DNA from: Protopterus annectens
Taxonomy: Eukaryota; Chordata; Ceratodontiformes; Protopteridae
Length of the DNA stretch: 64,000 nucleotides
Assembly (NCBI RefSeq): GCF_019279795.1
Contig: NC_056738.1
Span: forward strand, 400,598,093 to 400,662,092
Direction of reading: 5' to 3'
Shown: piece after piece, positions 34,199 to 45,034 of the stretch
Numbering within the stretch: position 1 is the first letter of the stretch
Layout: every line of letters begins with the position of its first letter
The notes under the pieces: model-generated
The model's input: the letters and a program-made list of their open reading frames with translations, nothing else
Database searches by the model: none
Told to the model about the DNA's origin: nothing
Translations under genes and position numbers: made by a program

Positions 34199-34561
34199 CA
34201 TACCTCTCAACTGTCTGGATTTTCACAGAATATCTAGATTTTTACCTCACATTTTTGGTCTGCTCCTCATAAAAATTGTGGTTTTCTAGCAAATTAGTGA
34301 GGATTGAATTCACTAAATAATGACAAAACATCTGAGTTTCAGACTTCAGAAAATGTATGGTACACCAAGCCTTTTATTCTAACCATTTTCTAAGATTATA
34401 AGAGCTTTGTGTTTTGCTGGCTTAGTCTGTAAATGCTTACTTTGAACATTCAACCCAAGACTAGAGCAATATTTAAAATGTGTCCCTATTTTGGGGTCTT
34501 GATCCCCCAATTATTTTTGGATTTGTCCAGATTTATTTGTGCTAAGAGGTTGACAGGTATG
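34199..34561. mobile_element. Short repeat with inverted ends, likely MITE
   Basis: Left end CATACCTCTCAACTGTC and right end GAGGTTGACAGGTATG are imperfect inverted repeats of ~13 bp (CATACCTNTCAAC). The interior matches 29,382-29,645. It has no coding capacity, and no target-site duplication is obvious. It lies ~370 bp upstream of the VPS51 start codon. Confidence 0.65.
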
Positions 34562-34926
34562 GGTTTAATGTATACTTCAGCTTCATCATTAAACAATATA
34601 TATAAGTAATACCAACAGGTAGCAATATTCCAATTTATCGTAGTTTCCATCCAAGTAGCTTGATTAATTACAACATTTAAACTGGACACTATGCTACACT
34701 TCCACACACTTAGAGAAATATTTGATAGCATACATAACGTGCGCTTTGAAAATACGTAACTGGGGCTTTGTATTGTCTTTATTGTTCACCTTTGGGTTGA
34801 CAGTCTGCTCCAACCCATATTCTTACAGGCTAGTAGTGCAGAAGCAACGTCAACGACAAATGACATACTTCAACATAACTTTATTGATACCGGTAGTAAC
34901 AGCTACCCTGGCCAAGTTGTAGCTTA
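34562..34926 (+). promoter_or_regulatory. Probable VPS51 promoter and 5' UTR region
   Basis: Unique-looking sequence between the upstream repeat and the start codon, with a few CpGs (for example ACGTCAACGAC). No TATA box at a convincing distance. The assignment rests only on its position directly upstream of exon 1; the transcription start cannot be placed by eye. Confidence 0.35.
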
Positions 34927-35118
34927 ATGATGGCATCGCCAGTGACAGATGAAGACCCTGGTCAGGTACCGGCAGCAGCCCGAAGGGCTCACGGCATGCT
35001 GAAGCTGTATTATGGTATAAGCGAGCAAGGGAAGAATGAGGAAAAAAATGGCAAGGACTCCGTGGATCCTACTGATATCGATGGGGCGCGTTTCAATCCT
35101 GAGATTTATCTCAGCAAG
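34927..35118 (+). CDS. VPS51: VPS51 exon 1 (GARP/EARP tethering subunit)
   Basis: VPS51 is a subunit shared by the GARP and EARP complexes, which tether endosome-derived vesicles at the trans-Golgi network and recycling endosomes. This exon encodes 64 residues. After a variable start come 'RRAHGMLKLYYGISE' and 'DPTDIDGARFNPEIYLSK', matching the vertebrate VPS51 N terminus (human: AHGMLKLYYGLSE and DPTDLNGAHFDPEVYLDK, from memory). Exon sequence ends at AAG, followed by GTAATT, a good splice donor, in phase 0 and at the place where the next residues would begin in the protein. The start could be either of two adjacent ATGs (34,927 or 34,930). The following exon (human LRRECPLAQLMDSETDM) is not found downstream in the window. 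Confidence 0.88.
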
Positions 35119-35235
35119 GTAATTTATTATAGGACTGTGTAAACTTGTCATTTAACGGCATTAATGAAATACAGAGCAGTTTAAACGTTGACATATTGTG
35201 CACACTACAACGTCCGATTATTGTAACAGTTGATT

Positions 35236-35297
35236 GAAGCTTTGTGTTTTGCTGGCTTAGTCTGTAAATGTATACTTTGGACATTCAGCTCACGAAT
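35236..35297. repeat. ~60-bp repeat shared with 34,396-34,455
   Basis: GCTTTGTGTTTTGCTGGCTT followed by AGTCTGTAAATG and 'ACTTTG(G/A)ACATTCA' occurs inside the upstream MITE copy (from 34,396) and again here in intron 1. The first copy of the MITE at 29,382 lacks it. Confidence 0.8.
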
Positions 35298-38235
35298 ATT
35301 TATTTTATTGTGCTTACATGTAGGATGGTTCGAATGTTAGGTGGTGAATATTCTGTTGTGGGAGTATGGGGAAATTGAACCTTCCTAGGAGGGTGTCGCA
35401 ACAGATGACCTGTGAATGACTTGTCTTATAGTGTTACCCCAGTGCTGGAACCCTGCATTAACTAGCCTAGCTTGGGTTGTGCCATGAATAAAGTGCATTA
35501 CTGTAACACTGAACATTCTCAGTGACCAACCTTGTTTGGGCAGTGCTCTGCATTAATACCGACAATGTCATGTGCTGGCACATACAATATTGCTGATGTT
35601 CATAACAAGTTCAGGATATCTGTGGTATTGTTACAAGAGTCTGCGCATATTGTACGTTTTTCTTCTGCAAAGAAATCGGATGTAGTTTAACATGTCTTTT
35701 ACTTAAGTGCTGATTCATGTTTTGCCACAGAATTTTAAATTCAATACTTCACTCAGAAATGGGAAAGAATAAATAAAAACACACGTGTGATGATACTCTT
35801 TAAACAGTGTAATCAGTCTGTCATTTATTATGGGTTATTATTTCTGTAGAAAATCTCATTACTTCAGCCTTTTCAAATTTAAGCCAAGCATCTTATGTAT
35901 GTTACACTGCGCACACCGGGTGTTTGTTGGGATCAAATGCTGTTGGTAAGAATGTCTTTAAGACATGTTATTCAAATTAAGACTTACACTACTCAAACAT
36001 GTAACAAATTGCTGTTTATTTTCTTTAACAGTCTAGTACACCACACTTTTTTTAAAATGATTTGTAACTTTTCACAAAAAAAAATGGTCTGAGAAAAATA
36101 GCTACATCAGGAATAATGGCTATATCAGGAATACAGTGTAGATTTCTGAAAACCATGCTGTGGATGGGGTGGGGTGGGCAGGGCAGGGCAAGGCAAGAGG
36201 GGGGGGGGTGGAAGAATCTTATGGTGATACAGTGATTGAAGTGGCAAAATGTATTTACCTTATATTTATTTCACTTCATTTTGTTAACAAAGAGTAAGTT
36301 TGCAATGGCTATAACCCATTTTGCAGACAACTTAGAAGAAATTTCTAAATTGATTCAATGATTTTGTGATTAGAACAGTAAGCAGGATGGAAGATGTATA
36401 CTAAGAGTGAAAGGATTTGAACATTGGGCATACTTGCACTGGATAGAAGAAGAAAGGGTCATTATAGGCCAAATGGGAGATGGAAACAGAGGGTATACAT
36501 CGTGGCTGGAAGGTGGGAAATAATAAGACTTACTATTAAAGTACTTAATAGGTTGAGTTCTGAAATGCATTGTCTGAAGGACTCGTGAAGCCAATGCCAT
36601 TGAGAAGCAGGAAGAAAAAATGTGAGGCTGTGGAAGTAGAGGGAGAGCTATCGTAAAAGCAAAATACAAAATGTTAGCTCTGGATTATGGGTTTTCTCCT
36701 GGCATACTCATGTTGTAGATGTTTAGCCGAACAGTACGTGTCTAGATTTTCTAGCTTTTTAAGTGTGTTAAACGGAGTGCAGTAGCTGTCACTTTTCAGA
36801 AATATTTGTTACATGCTGATTAGTTGTTTAATTCTGCATTGTGTCAGTCTGCCACATATTTCTCCTACTTACATTAATCTACTCCTAGCCTAATATATAT
36901 ATTGGTATTTCCCTTTACCATAGTACTCCTCTCCATTTTGTTGTTTCCGTTGTTTATGACAAACTGCTCCTTAGAACTTATTCAGCTTATCCTTAGTCTG
37001 AAGTGAATTCATTTAATCTTTATAATGTTATTGCACCGTGTGAGCTTTAAGTTCCCTTGACTGTGAAAAACATCTGTTACTGTTCAAAAATCTGTTTTTA
37101 ACAGAATTACTATCTTGAGTAACGGGGAGGTAGTGTTTCACCCACCTGACCCAAAATTTGTTGCAAAGAATGTGGCAATTTAAATGGAATTAAAGTAATT
37201 AATGCTGTACCTGCTGGAAGGGGTATATGGATATGTCTTTTTGTCCTTCAAGAGTCCTGAACTATAGTGCAGCTTACTTGCGTTTCCTCCTTAGAAGTGT
37301 GTTTGTTTAGGTAGACTGTAAAAATATACGGCATTTGTTCAAGAAGAAATAAATATTTTTAGGAGAATAAGGACATTTTGTGGTTTTCTTTGTCCATTAT
37401 TTTTGTTTGGGTTTGCATAAATAAATACTAATGATTTAAAATGTGTTAGTAAATATACTTTTAATAAATTAATGTTTGGGTAGATGCTAAAAATATCTTA
37501 TGGAACTTTTTGAGAAGAAACTGAGCCCTGATTTAAAGAAAATGCTGAACAGTCATGTTTAGCATGTATTAGACAGGTCTTGGAAAAGTAAGAAAGACAG
37601 GAGTTGTATAGTGAGAGGGGAAGTGTTTCATTGTTCATCCATCTCTTTCTCTTTGTCATAATTTGCTTAAATGCACTTTTCAGGCACCAGACCTTGTTGA
37701 AATAAGTGAAACCCATGTGCATGGAGAAATCAGATCAACAAAGTTTGCATGCTGTTAATTGCAGCAAGTTCCATACATAGAACATTAATTAAATTTGAAG
37801 CTGATTCTATACAGATTGAAACTATTACTCTTACTTTCCGATATGCATTTCATTTTATGTTTTTTTTCATATAATTTTTTATGTGTGTTCAATTAAACAA
37901 AAACCTTGTTTGCGTCCTACAGCTGTGAATGTCCGTGTAGGGTAGAGGAATAAGGCTGCAAGATATGACTTGTAATGTTCTAAAGACCTAGTTTTGAATT
38001 TCTTAACCTTTACCTTCATGCTGTATAACTCTGGTGGCTTGCTTAATTAGCTGTAAGCTCCTAGATTATCCTTGAATGGAAATGTTATCCTTACTAGGTA
38101 TTATTCATTTCTAAATTAAAACATTTAATTTGATAACATGTAAGGTATGGGGAAACTGTCAGACTAATCCCTTAAGTGTCAGTTTTTGCTCTCATTATGT
38201 TTTAGTTTTTCTGTTCCCAATAACATTACAAAGTT
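35298..38235. other. Intronic, no gene seen
   Basis: AT-rich, no recognised coding motif. A G-rich patch at 36,160-36,212 (runs of GGGG) could form a quadruplex. Confidence 0.45.
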
Positions 38236-38404
38236 CTTGCATATTTGAAGTCCTTGGAATGTTGTTCTAAGCTTTTTGTCTGCTACCGTAAATTTATTGC
38301 CAATAGAAAACCGGTGTATCTTGCATATTTGAAGACATTGGAAAGTTGTTCTAAGCTTTTTGTCTGCTACCATGAATTTATTGCCAACAGAAAACCAGTG
38401 TATC
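38236..38404. repeat. 84-bp tandem duplication
   Basis: CTTGCATATTTGAAG begins at 38,236 and at 38,320; both units continue with 'TTGTTCTAAGCTTTTTGTCTGC' and 'AAAACC(G/A)GTGTATCTT'. The period is 84 bp with about 90% identity by eye. Confidence 0.92.
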
Positions 38405-38620
38405 TTTGTGTTTGTTTATTTCTTTCCGACTGATGTAATTTTTAAACTAATTTCTGAGTTTCCAAACATGTTTGGATTTTTGTTCATGTAACTTTAATAA
38501 ACACTGGATTTTTCTTAATACTGCATTTAAAAAAATTATGCATGCAAAAACTGTCTTTTATACTGTCCTTGTATTCTTTAAAACTGTGTAATCTGACACA
38601 AGTCAGTATCAAGTTGAGCT

Positions 38621-41060
38621 ATAGGTTCATAGGTGGTTACTGGGTTATTGACCGGAAGGTCTGTATAAACCTAGCCACGTTTACCCAATATAGAGAAACC
38701 CAATGTAAAGGATCTTGCCTAAACTCGAGAATTTAGTTAGCAATGACTGCCCATATCTAGGATGGTCATAGGTGAAATCCAAGGCAGGATTTTACGGTTT
38801 CCCATCCAGTCATCCAGTGCTACGCTTAAACAGGGTCATAGAGGGGCTTTGTTTGATGTGAACTGGTAGCCTATTCCAGAGGAGTGGCAACCTCTAAGAG
38901 ACATATCTGTCTCTTCAGCCGGTCCTATTTAAGTCCAGGCAAGGCTTAAGGTCCCTGGAGTGGGTGACCCTTGTTCCATTCAACTAGCAGATGTGACCAT
39001 TAGGTTTGGATCAGAGATTGCTCTGTAGGCCAGGCACAAGTCTCCTCTAAGTAGTCTGTATGTTACTGAGAAGTGTGACTTCAGTCTGTCAGTGTATGAT
39101 ATGTGCTGGAGACCCTGAATTGTCTTGGTTAGAAATCTCTGAGGTCTCTCAAGTTTCTGCAGGTGCCTGGTTAGGTACATACCAAATGGAGTATTGTACT
39201 CAATTATTGGCCCAATGAGGGTCGAGTACAGGGGTGTTTATGACTTCTTTTGCTCTTGAGGCAGTGCCTTTGCTAATGAGATGTGCAATGTATAATGCCT
39301 TCCTTACCACAGTAGACACATTGTGGTCAAAGATTAGGCTACAGTCAACTTGCGCTCCCAATCTCTCACTACTGAGTTGTTACTTATGGTATATGATAGT
39401 CTGCAGGGATATCGTTTTTACTGAAGGGGATGATGATGCATTTTTTAGCATTGAGTTTGAGTCCATGATTTTGGCACCAGTTATTGGTTTGTGTAAGTCC
39501 CTCTTGAAGTATATTGACATTGTTTGGGGATTCATTGGTTGCACCTAATTTGCAGTCATCAGCAAACTTAGTCAGCCACAGCCCCACTGTTTTGGCCTGA
39601 ACTTCAGAGAAGTATATTCCAAACAACAGTGGCCCAGCACTGACCCCTGTGGGACCCCACTGGTGACAGGTCTGCTGGTTGAGGTAAAGTTACCTTGGCT
39701 AAGTCATGTTAGGCTGTATGTACAGATCTGTCTTAGTCTGTGGTTCTGGTGACGTTTTTGAAGAAGTCCATCAGGCTTAACAGGCATGAGCCTTTGACAA
39801 AGCCAAACTGTGTCAGATCAAGGGTTTGGAGATCATCTGTATCCTTATTTATAGGGTCCATGATGATTCATTCCATGGTCTTACAGATAAGGCTGGTTAA
39901 GCTTATGGGTCTGTATTTCCCAGGCTCTGTTGCTGTAACCCCTTTATGTAGAGGTTGCTGTCTTCCATTCAGCAGTGACAAAACCAGTACTTAGGCTGTG
40001 GTTGAAGACAGTACTTAATGGAGTTACTAACTCGCATTTTAGACCATTTAAAATGCAACCTGGGATAGAGCTGTGTTTTTGGCCTTGGAGAAATCATTAA
40101 TGACTTATGCTTTGGAGATGCAAGGTGGGGGAGATGTAGAGAGGAATGCTTTGTGGAATGTTTTGATGGCACGGGGGTGGGGTTTATTTTCACCAAACCT
40201 GTCGGCTAATAGGTTAGCTATTTTCACAGGATCAGTGTGTGTGATGCCATCCACAGCTAGTTCTGCACACGTCTGGGTCCTACCTGTTAGGTTACAGATA
40301 TAGCTGAAGAATGCCTTATGGTTATCCTTGGCTATGGATGCTAAATTTTTTCAAAGTTGCCTTTGGAGGATTTTACAAGTCGTCTTACTTGTTTGTTCAA
40401 GCAGAGGAGGGTGTTCTTCCAGTGCTGGGACCTCTCATTTATTCTTAGACAGCAACTTCTTCCTCTTGTTGTGTAACTTATTAATGCTAGATATCCACCA
40501 GGGAGGATTGTTTTTTCTTGAGGATCTTGTGCTGATCCTGTCGGGTACAGTTCTGTCAGTGCATTTGTATAAGTGTTTGTACAGGGCATTTGTGTATACC
40601 TTAGTATAGTTGTCAATGCCATCTGTGAGAACATGAGCTTGGAAATTATTTATGCCATCCCTTAGAAGGTTATAATTAGCTTTGGTCAATTTTTTAGCCT
40701 ATTTCACCTAAGAAGGGTTCAGGTGTTATAGCTACTTCAAATGTGACTGATTTGTGATAAGATTTAACCAATGAGGGTCCTATACTTGTGGTGATGCAAT
40801 GGTCACCCATGTTGGTGAGGACCAGGTCGAGAGTATTTGAGCCCCTTGTGGGGTTGCATACTATTTTTTCCATGGGCATTAGTGTCATCAAAGTCCATGA
40901 ACCTTTGTGTAAGCATGTTGGTACTCATATAAGTTTCCCAGTCAATGGAGGGATAGTTAAAATCACCCATGTTTGGTTGTAATTTGACTCATGTAGGTCA
41001 AAATAAGCAACCTGGTTATCTTAGTTCATTGAAAGAGCCTATAACTAATGATGACTTGAA
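38621..41060 (-). mobile_element. CR1-like LINE copy E, diverged
   Basis: Minus-strand copy with the usual 3' end (GGTTCATAGGTGGTTACTGGG at 38,624). ORF2 pieces: 'MYLTRHLQKLERPQRFLTKTI', 'MFGIYFSEVQAKTVGLWLTKFADDCKLGA' cut in two blocks (FADD box kept), 'LVKSSKGNFE' linker, 'ALYKHLYKCTDRTVPDR', 'NPTRGSNTLDLVLTNMGD' endonuclease end. More diverged than A, C and D. The 5' end fades out near 41,060. Many shifts. Confidence 0.82.
38980..40891 (-). pseudogene. CR1-like ORF2 relic (copy E)
   Basis: In minus-strand order: endonuclease C terminus (40,891-40,700), linker (40,690-40,340), RT (about 40,100-39,380) with 'FADDCKLGATNESP', and C-terminal block (39,180-38,980) with 'GLQHISYTDRL'. The RT front half is poorly readable. 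Clearly non-functional. Confidence 0.75.
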
Positions 41061-41113
41061 GAGAAGGTCTTATCCACAGTTAGTTTAACTTAGGGCTGGA
41101 TTCATGAAGGCTT

Positions 41114-41147
41114 GCATGGAGTCTAAGAGTAGAGTAAGACTCCATGC
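41114..41147. repeat. Perfect 11-bp palindrome arms (hairpin)
   Basis: GCATGGAGTCT and its complement AGACTCCATGC, separated by 12 bp. Confidence 0.95.
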
Positions 41148-41566
41148 AGCCAACATGTCTGCTGAGTGATCCAGGAACAGCTGGCAGGGGCGTGCAACAG
41201 AGCTCCTAAAATGAGTCTTACACGGACAGGGCTTGGATATGCAAATCGCCTCAATTGCAGGTGAAAGCTATCAGGTAAATTTGCGATCCAGGAAACCCAA
41301 ACCTGTCTGAGTATGAATAGTGTTATTTGCAGAAATGTACTCGGTTGACAACTGAGTACCATTCTGCAAATAGCAAAATGGAGCTGTGATAGCACCAAAT
41401 AAAGATTGCATCCAGTTGAGGAAGCATGCCAATGGCCAAATATACGGCCATTGGCAATGTTCACCAATGCAAAATAAAAATAAAAGTATTTTTTTTTATC
41501 CTGATCACCGATTAAGCGCAGCGCCGCACAAACTCGCTGCACTCTAAAAACCAGAAAACCAATAAT

Positions 41567-41590
41567 TAAAATCCACAAATGTGGATTTTA
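41567..41590. repeat. Perfect 11-bp palindrome arms (hairpin)
   Basis: TAAAATCCACA and TGTGGATTTTA, separated by 2 bp. Confidence 0.95.
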
Positions 41591-42490
41591 TTGTAATTCC
41601 TAATTTACAATGCAAGGTAATGGCAGGCTGAAGACAACATGGCTACCGAGTAGAGGTTGCTAAGGGGGGAAGCTCAGTCTAAGAGATGTAACCAGACATT
41701 AGTAGGCAATCCTATGCAAATGAGGGTAAGGATAGTGAATCCCAAGTTTACACAGCAAATGAGCACAGTCAGTGGAGTGTAGGAGTAGGATAAGGGGAGT
41801 ATCAGAGTAGAAGATGTGTGACATCACGAGGGGGGTATGTATGAAAGAAGTGAAGCTCATTGGAGCAGAGTGGCATGTGTTTGCTGTCAGTTACTCATCA
41901 CTGGAAGAGGTGTGTCAACAGGTACCCTAGCTAAAGGCGAGAAATTGAAGATGTATGCCATGGATAACACTAAAGTTTCTTGTAGAAGTGCTTGCAATGT
42001 GTTTGCCCTCGGGTGCGCGCCTGTATATCCGAGTAAGACCGTGTGCGCACGTGTACGCCTGTGTGCACGCGCGTTTAAGCCGGAGTAAGCATGTCTAAGG
42101 TTGTTGTGTAAGCGCATTTGCGCCTGTGTGAGCGCGTTTCAGTAAGAGTAAGCAAGTTTTAGTCCATGTAAGCATGTGTGCGCGCATGTGAGCTGGTGTG
42201 AGCGGCGCTGCCCCCCTGAGGAAACAGAAAGGGAAAAGGAAGCACAACAAATAGTAGGAAGTTAACCAGGGAGTACTAGTAGAGCTAGCAGGTGAAAACA
42301 ATCAGAATCAGGCAATTACACAGGCAGTACACTAGCCCAGCCCAGCACTTAAAACTCTGCAAACAACATTCCACTATGTTTCTCTCAGAGACACTGCAAC
42401 ACTGCAGTAAGCTAATAGAAGTGAAAACTGAAAAAGCTGTACTGAGACAAAGAAATGTTAGGGACTGCCATTGCTGTTATAAGGCGACAT

Positions 42491-43602
42491 ATGCAACATG
42501 CTGAGGGTGGTGACAATGCGAATGCTGCTGGACAACCCACAGTGAGGAGACGGAGAAGAGTGTACAGGCCCAGGGTAACCTATCGGGGGCTACATGAGCT
42601 GGAGATAGTGGAGCGCTAGTGGACAGAGACCTCATGCAGCAAATTGTTGAGCTGTGCAGGCCACGCCTCACACACAGAATCGACAGAGGGGAACACATCC
42701 CAGTGGCAACCAAGGTATGTGTTGACCTAAGAATATTAGCAACAGGTACCTTCCAGAGACCAACTGGTGATATGATGAGGATATCACAGGCATCAGCATC
42801 CAGGGTACTGCACCAGTTCCTGGATGCCATGTCAGCACATGTTGGTGATAATGTATATTTCCCCAATTCCCGTGAGGTATTGGCCAGCAATATGCATCTC
42901 TTCCAGCAAATAGCGGAATACCCTGAGTTAGTGGGTGCAATAGACTGCACGCACATACACATCAAAGCACCAGCCGGTGAGCGGGGTAGGGTCTATTTTA
43001 ACCACAAGGGCTTCCCCTCCATCAACTGCCAGGTTGTGTGTGATGCCCAGGGCATAATACTGAATGTGTGTGCTGGCTGCCCTGGAAGCTACCATGATTC
43101 CCATATCTGGCATCTGACACAGCTGTACCAGACATTTGCCAATGGGGACATCCCTCATGGTCACTTAGTGGGGGATGCTGGCTATGCACTGGAGCCATGG
43201 CTGATGACACCCATCAGAAATGCACACACACCTGAACAGGAATGCCATAATGAGGCACACGCACAAACATGAAATGTAATCGAGTGTGTGTTTGGGCTGC
43301 TCAAGTCACAGTTCCGGTGCCTGGACACATCTGGTGGAGCCTTGCAGTACTCACCAACTACATGTACCCAAATTGTCATGGTATGTGCTATGCTACATAA
43401 TATGATCCTGCGAAAACAGCTGCAGCAGGACCAGCATAGGCCCGGGCCAAACAGCCCCCCACCATTGCCAAGGCCATCACAGGCAGAGCGTGACTCAGAG
43501 GAGGAGCAACCTGAGCCTGCCCCAGTAGGCAGAAGGAGGCGTGCCCAGTATGCTTTGGCCTTGGCAAAGAGGCAACGCATAGCACATACACTGGCTCAGT
43601 AG
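42491..43602 (+). pseudogene. PIF/Harbinger transposase
   Basis: DDE transposase of the PIF/Harbinger superfamily, the family that gave rise to HARBI1. It cuts and pastes the element using a DDE catalytic triad. The ATG at 42,491 opens a frame of 'MQHAEGG...' then 'RVYRPRVTYRGLHELEIVER', the usual N-terminal motif. The body continues in another frame from ~42,619: 'LATGTFQRPTGDMMRISQAS', 'GAIDCTHIHIKAP' (first Asp), 'CPGSYHDSHIW' (second Asp), 'VGDAGYALEPWLMTP', 'NEAHAQT', 'VIECVFGLLKSQFRCL' (Glu). There is one frame change near 42,616 and one TGA at 43,270. About 370 codons overall, near the family's usual size. The tail 'EEEQPEPAPVGRRRRAQYA' is basic. Probably recently inactivated. Confidence 0.92.
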
Positions 43603-45034
43603 TAACCCTGGAAATGGTAACTCTCTCTGGCATGCACATATAGTAAAAGGGATGCCTAATTTGACACTACCTGTTTTCAAACTTGTATAGAGTGTAGTAT
43701 GTGCATCCGACATAGGCAGCCCTGCAGCACCACCTGAGGCATGATTGCCATGTGTTAAAGGAGTACAACAGGTTTCTCTAATGTATTCCTCAACTTCACG
43801 GCCCTTTTCCTCCCTATTTACATTGTCCTCTGTAAAGCAACAGCAATAAAGCATTTACAATTTTTATAATTCCCCTTACTTCTGTAACAGAAGCCAACCT
43901 TCTCATATTGTGATGGTTTCACTTACAAAATGATTCTCTCACGTTTGAATAAAGCTTGCTGGATTCACCCAATTACTGACATCATCAAAGTCAGGCAGTG
44001 CAGGTACTTTTTTTTTTTTTTTTTTTTTTTTAAATCAGTTCCCTCCCCCAAAGTGACATCGCCACAGCCGTCATCTGATTCTAACTAAAATAATAAGACC
44101 CACCCATCCTGTGATGTCATGGCCCCCTTGTCCTTCCCCCAGCCTGAGTGCTGTTCATTTTATTCAGTAGTAGTGTAGTAACACTGATGTTTGGAAACAC
44201 AGAAATTTGGTATGCATACTTGTACATTCTGCACGGCAAATGATGCTTAGGTGGTGTATCGCTTGCATATGTCTCTGTTGTATTTGCACCAGATACTGCT
44301 AGTGTGCAGTGCGGGAATAGAAAGATTAAAACATTACCCTGGTATCAGAGGTGGCAGTGCAACATATTCATAGTGGCTTAACATGAGAGTAGCTCTAAGC
44401 AAGCATCATGTGAAATCTGAACAAGCACCTAGAATTATTCAGTGCAGCTTCCACACCTTAAGTCTGAAAATGAATTCACATACTCACATGAACAGGAGTA
44501 GCTGCATATTGATGGCTAAAGGTGTATGGACATGTCAGGTGGTTACTACACTGCAAAACTGGTATGTAATGGTGGTGATATTTGGAAGGCATGAGCAAAC
44601 ACACCAGTATATTAAAGCCATAGCACCAACTGAACTGGAGGCTGGCAAATAGATTTAGTAAGGGATTTTCATAGCACCAACTGAACTGGAGGCTGGCAAA
44701 TAGATTTAGTAAGGGATTTTGTCCATGCACAAATATTTCAACAGTGATTCTTTGCAGTGGCATCCATTATCTGATTCAAGGTAAGTTAACCTTGATGTCC
44801 TTTATTTTAAAAAAAATCAATAAAAAATTTACTTTGTTATAAGTGACTTCTGGACACAAGAAAAAGGACTGGGAAATATAGCAATGTGGTTTGTATGTAC
44901 AAAGACAAATCCAGGGACACTGCAAAAGGTTTTTTTTTTGCAAACCAACCAGTGGAGTAAAAACATATGAAGGCGAACACTGCATACCAACACACTTTGC
45001 ACATGTAAATCTCAATTTTTAACAAGGTGGAAGC
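43603..45034. other. 3' flank of transposase, no gene seen
   Basis: AATAAA-like sites follow the transposase near 43,849. A run of 24 T at 44,008-44,031 and a 51-bp tandem duplication (44,619-44,720) lie in this interval. No coding features. Confidence 0.45.
44619..44720. repeat. 51-bp tandem duplication
   Basis: CATAGCACCAACTGAACTGG starts at 44,619 and again at 44,670, and both units run through AGTAAGGGATTTT. The two units are nearly identical, so the duplication is recent. Confidence 0.95.

Larger units (their letters stand above)
41061..42490. other. 5' flank of Harbinger transposase, no gene seen
   Basis: It contains TTA followed by GGGCTGGATTCATGAAG at 41,093, which resembles a PIF/Harbinger terminus with a TTA target, and two perfect palindromes (41,114-41,147 and 41,567-41,590). 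Between 42,000 and 42,210 the sequence is full of GTGTG/GCGC/GTAAGC motifs. I did not find a matching right terminus, so the element end is unproven. Confidence 0.4.

Noticed and set aside
34924-35151. Minus-strand open frame over VPS51 exon 1
   Set aside because: Shadow of the conserved exon on the other strand.
36160-36212. G-rich patch as a promoter CpG island
   Set aside because: It is G-rich but has almost no CpG; it lies ~1 kb inside intron 1.
38245-38433. Open frame with a 28-residue tandem repeat
   Set aside because: The repeat is explained by the 84-bp DNA duplication; no start context, homology or gene neighbours.
44383-44652. Open frame of 89 codons after the transposase
   Set aside because: No recognisable motif, and it overlaps a recent 51-bp duplication; probably chance.
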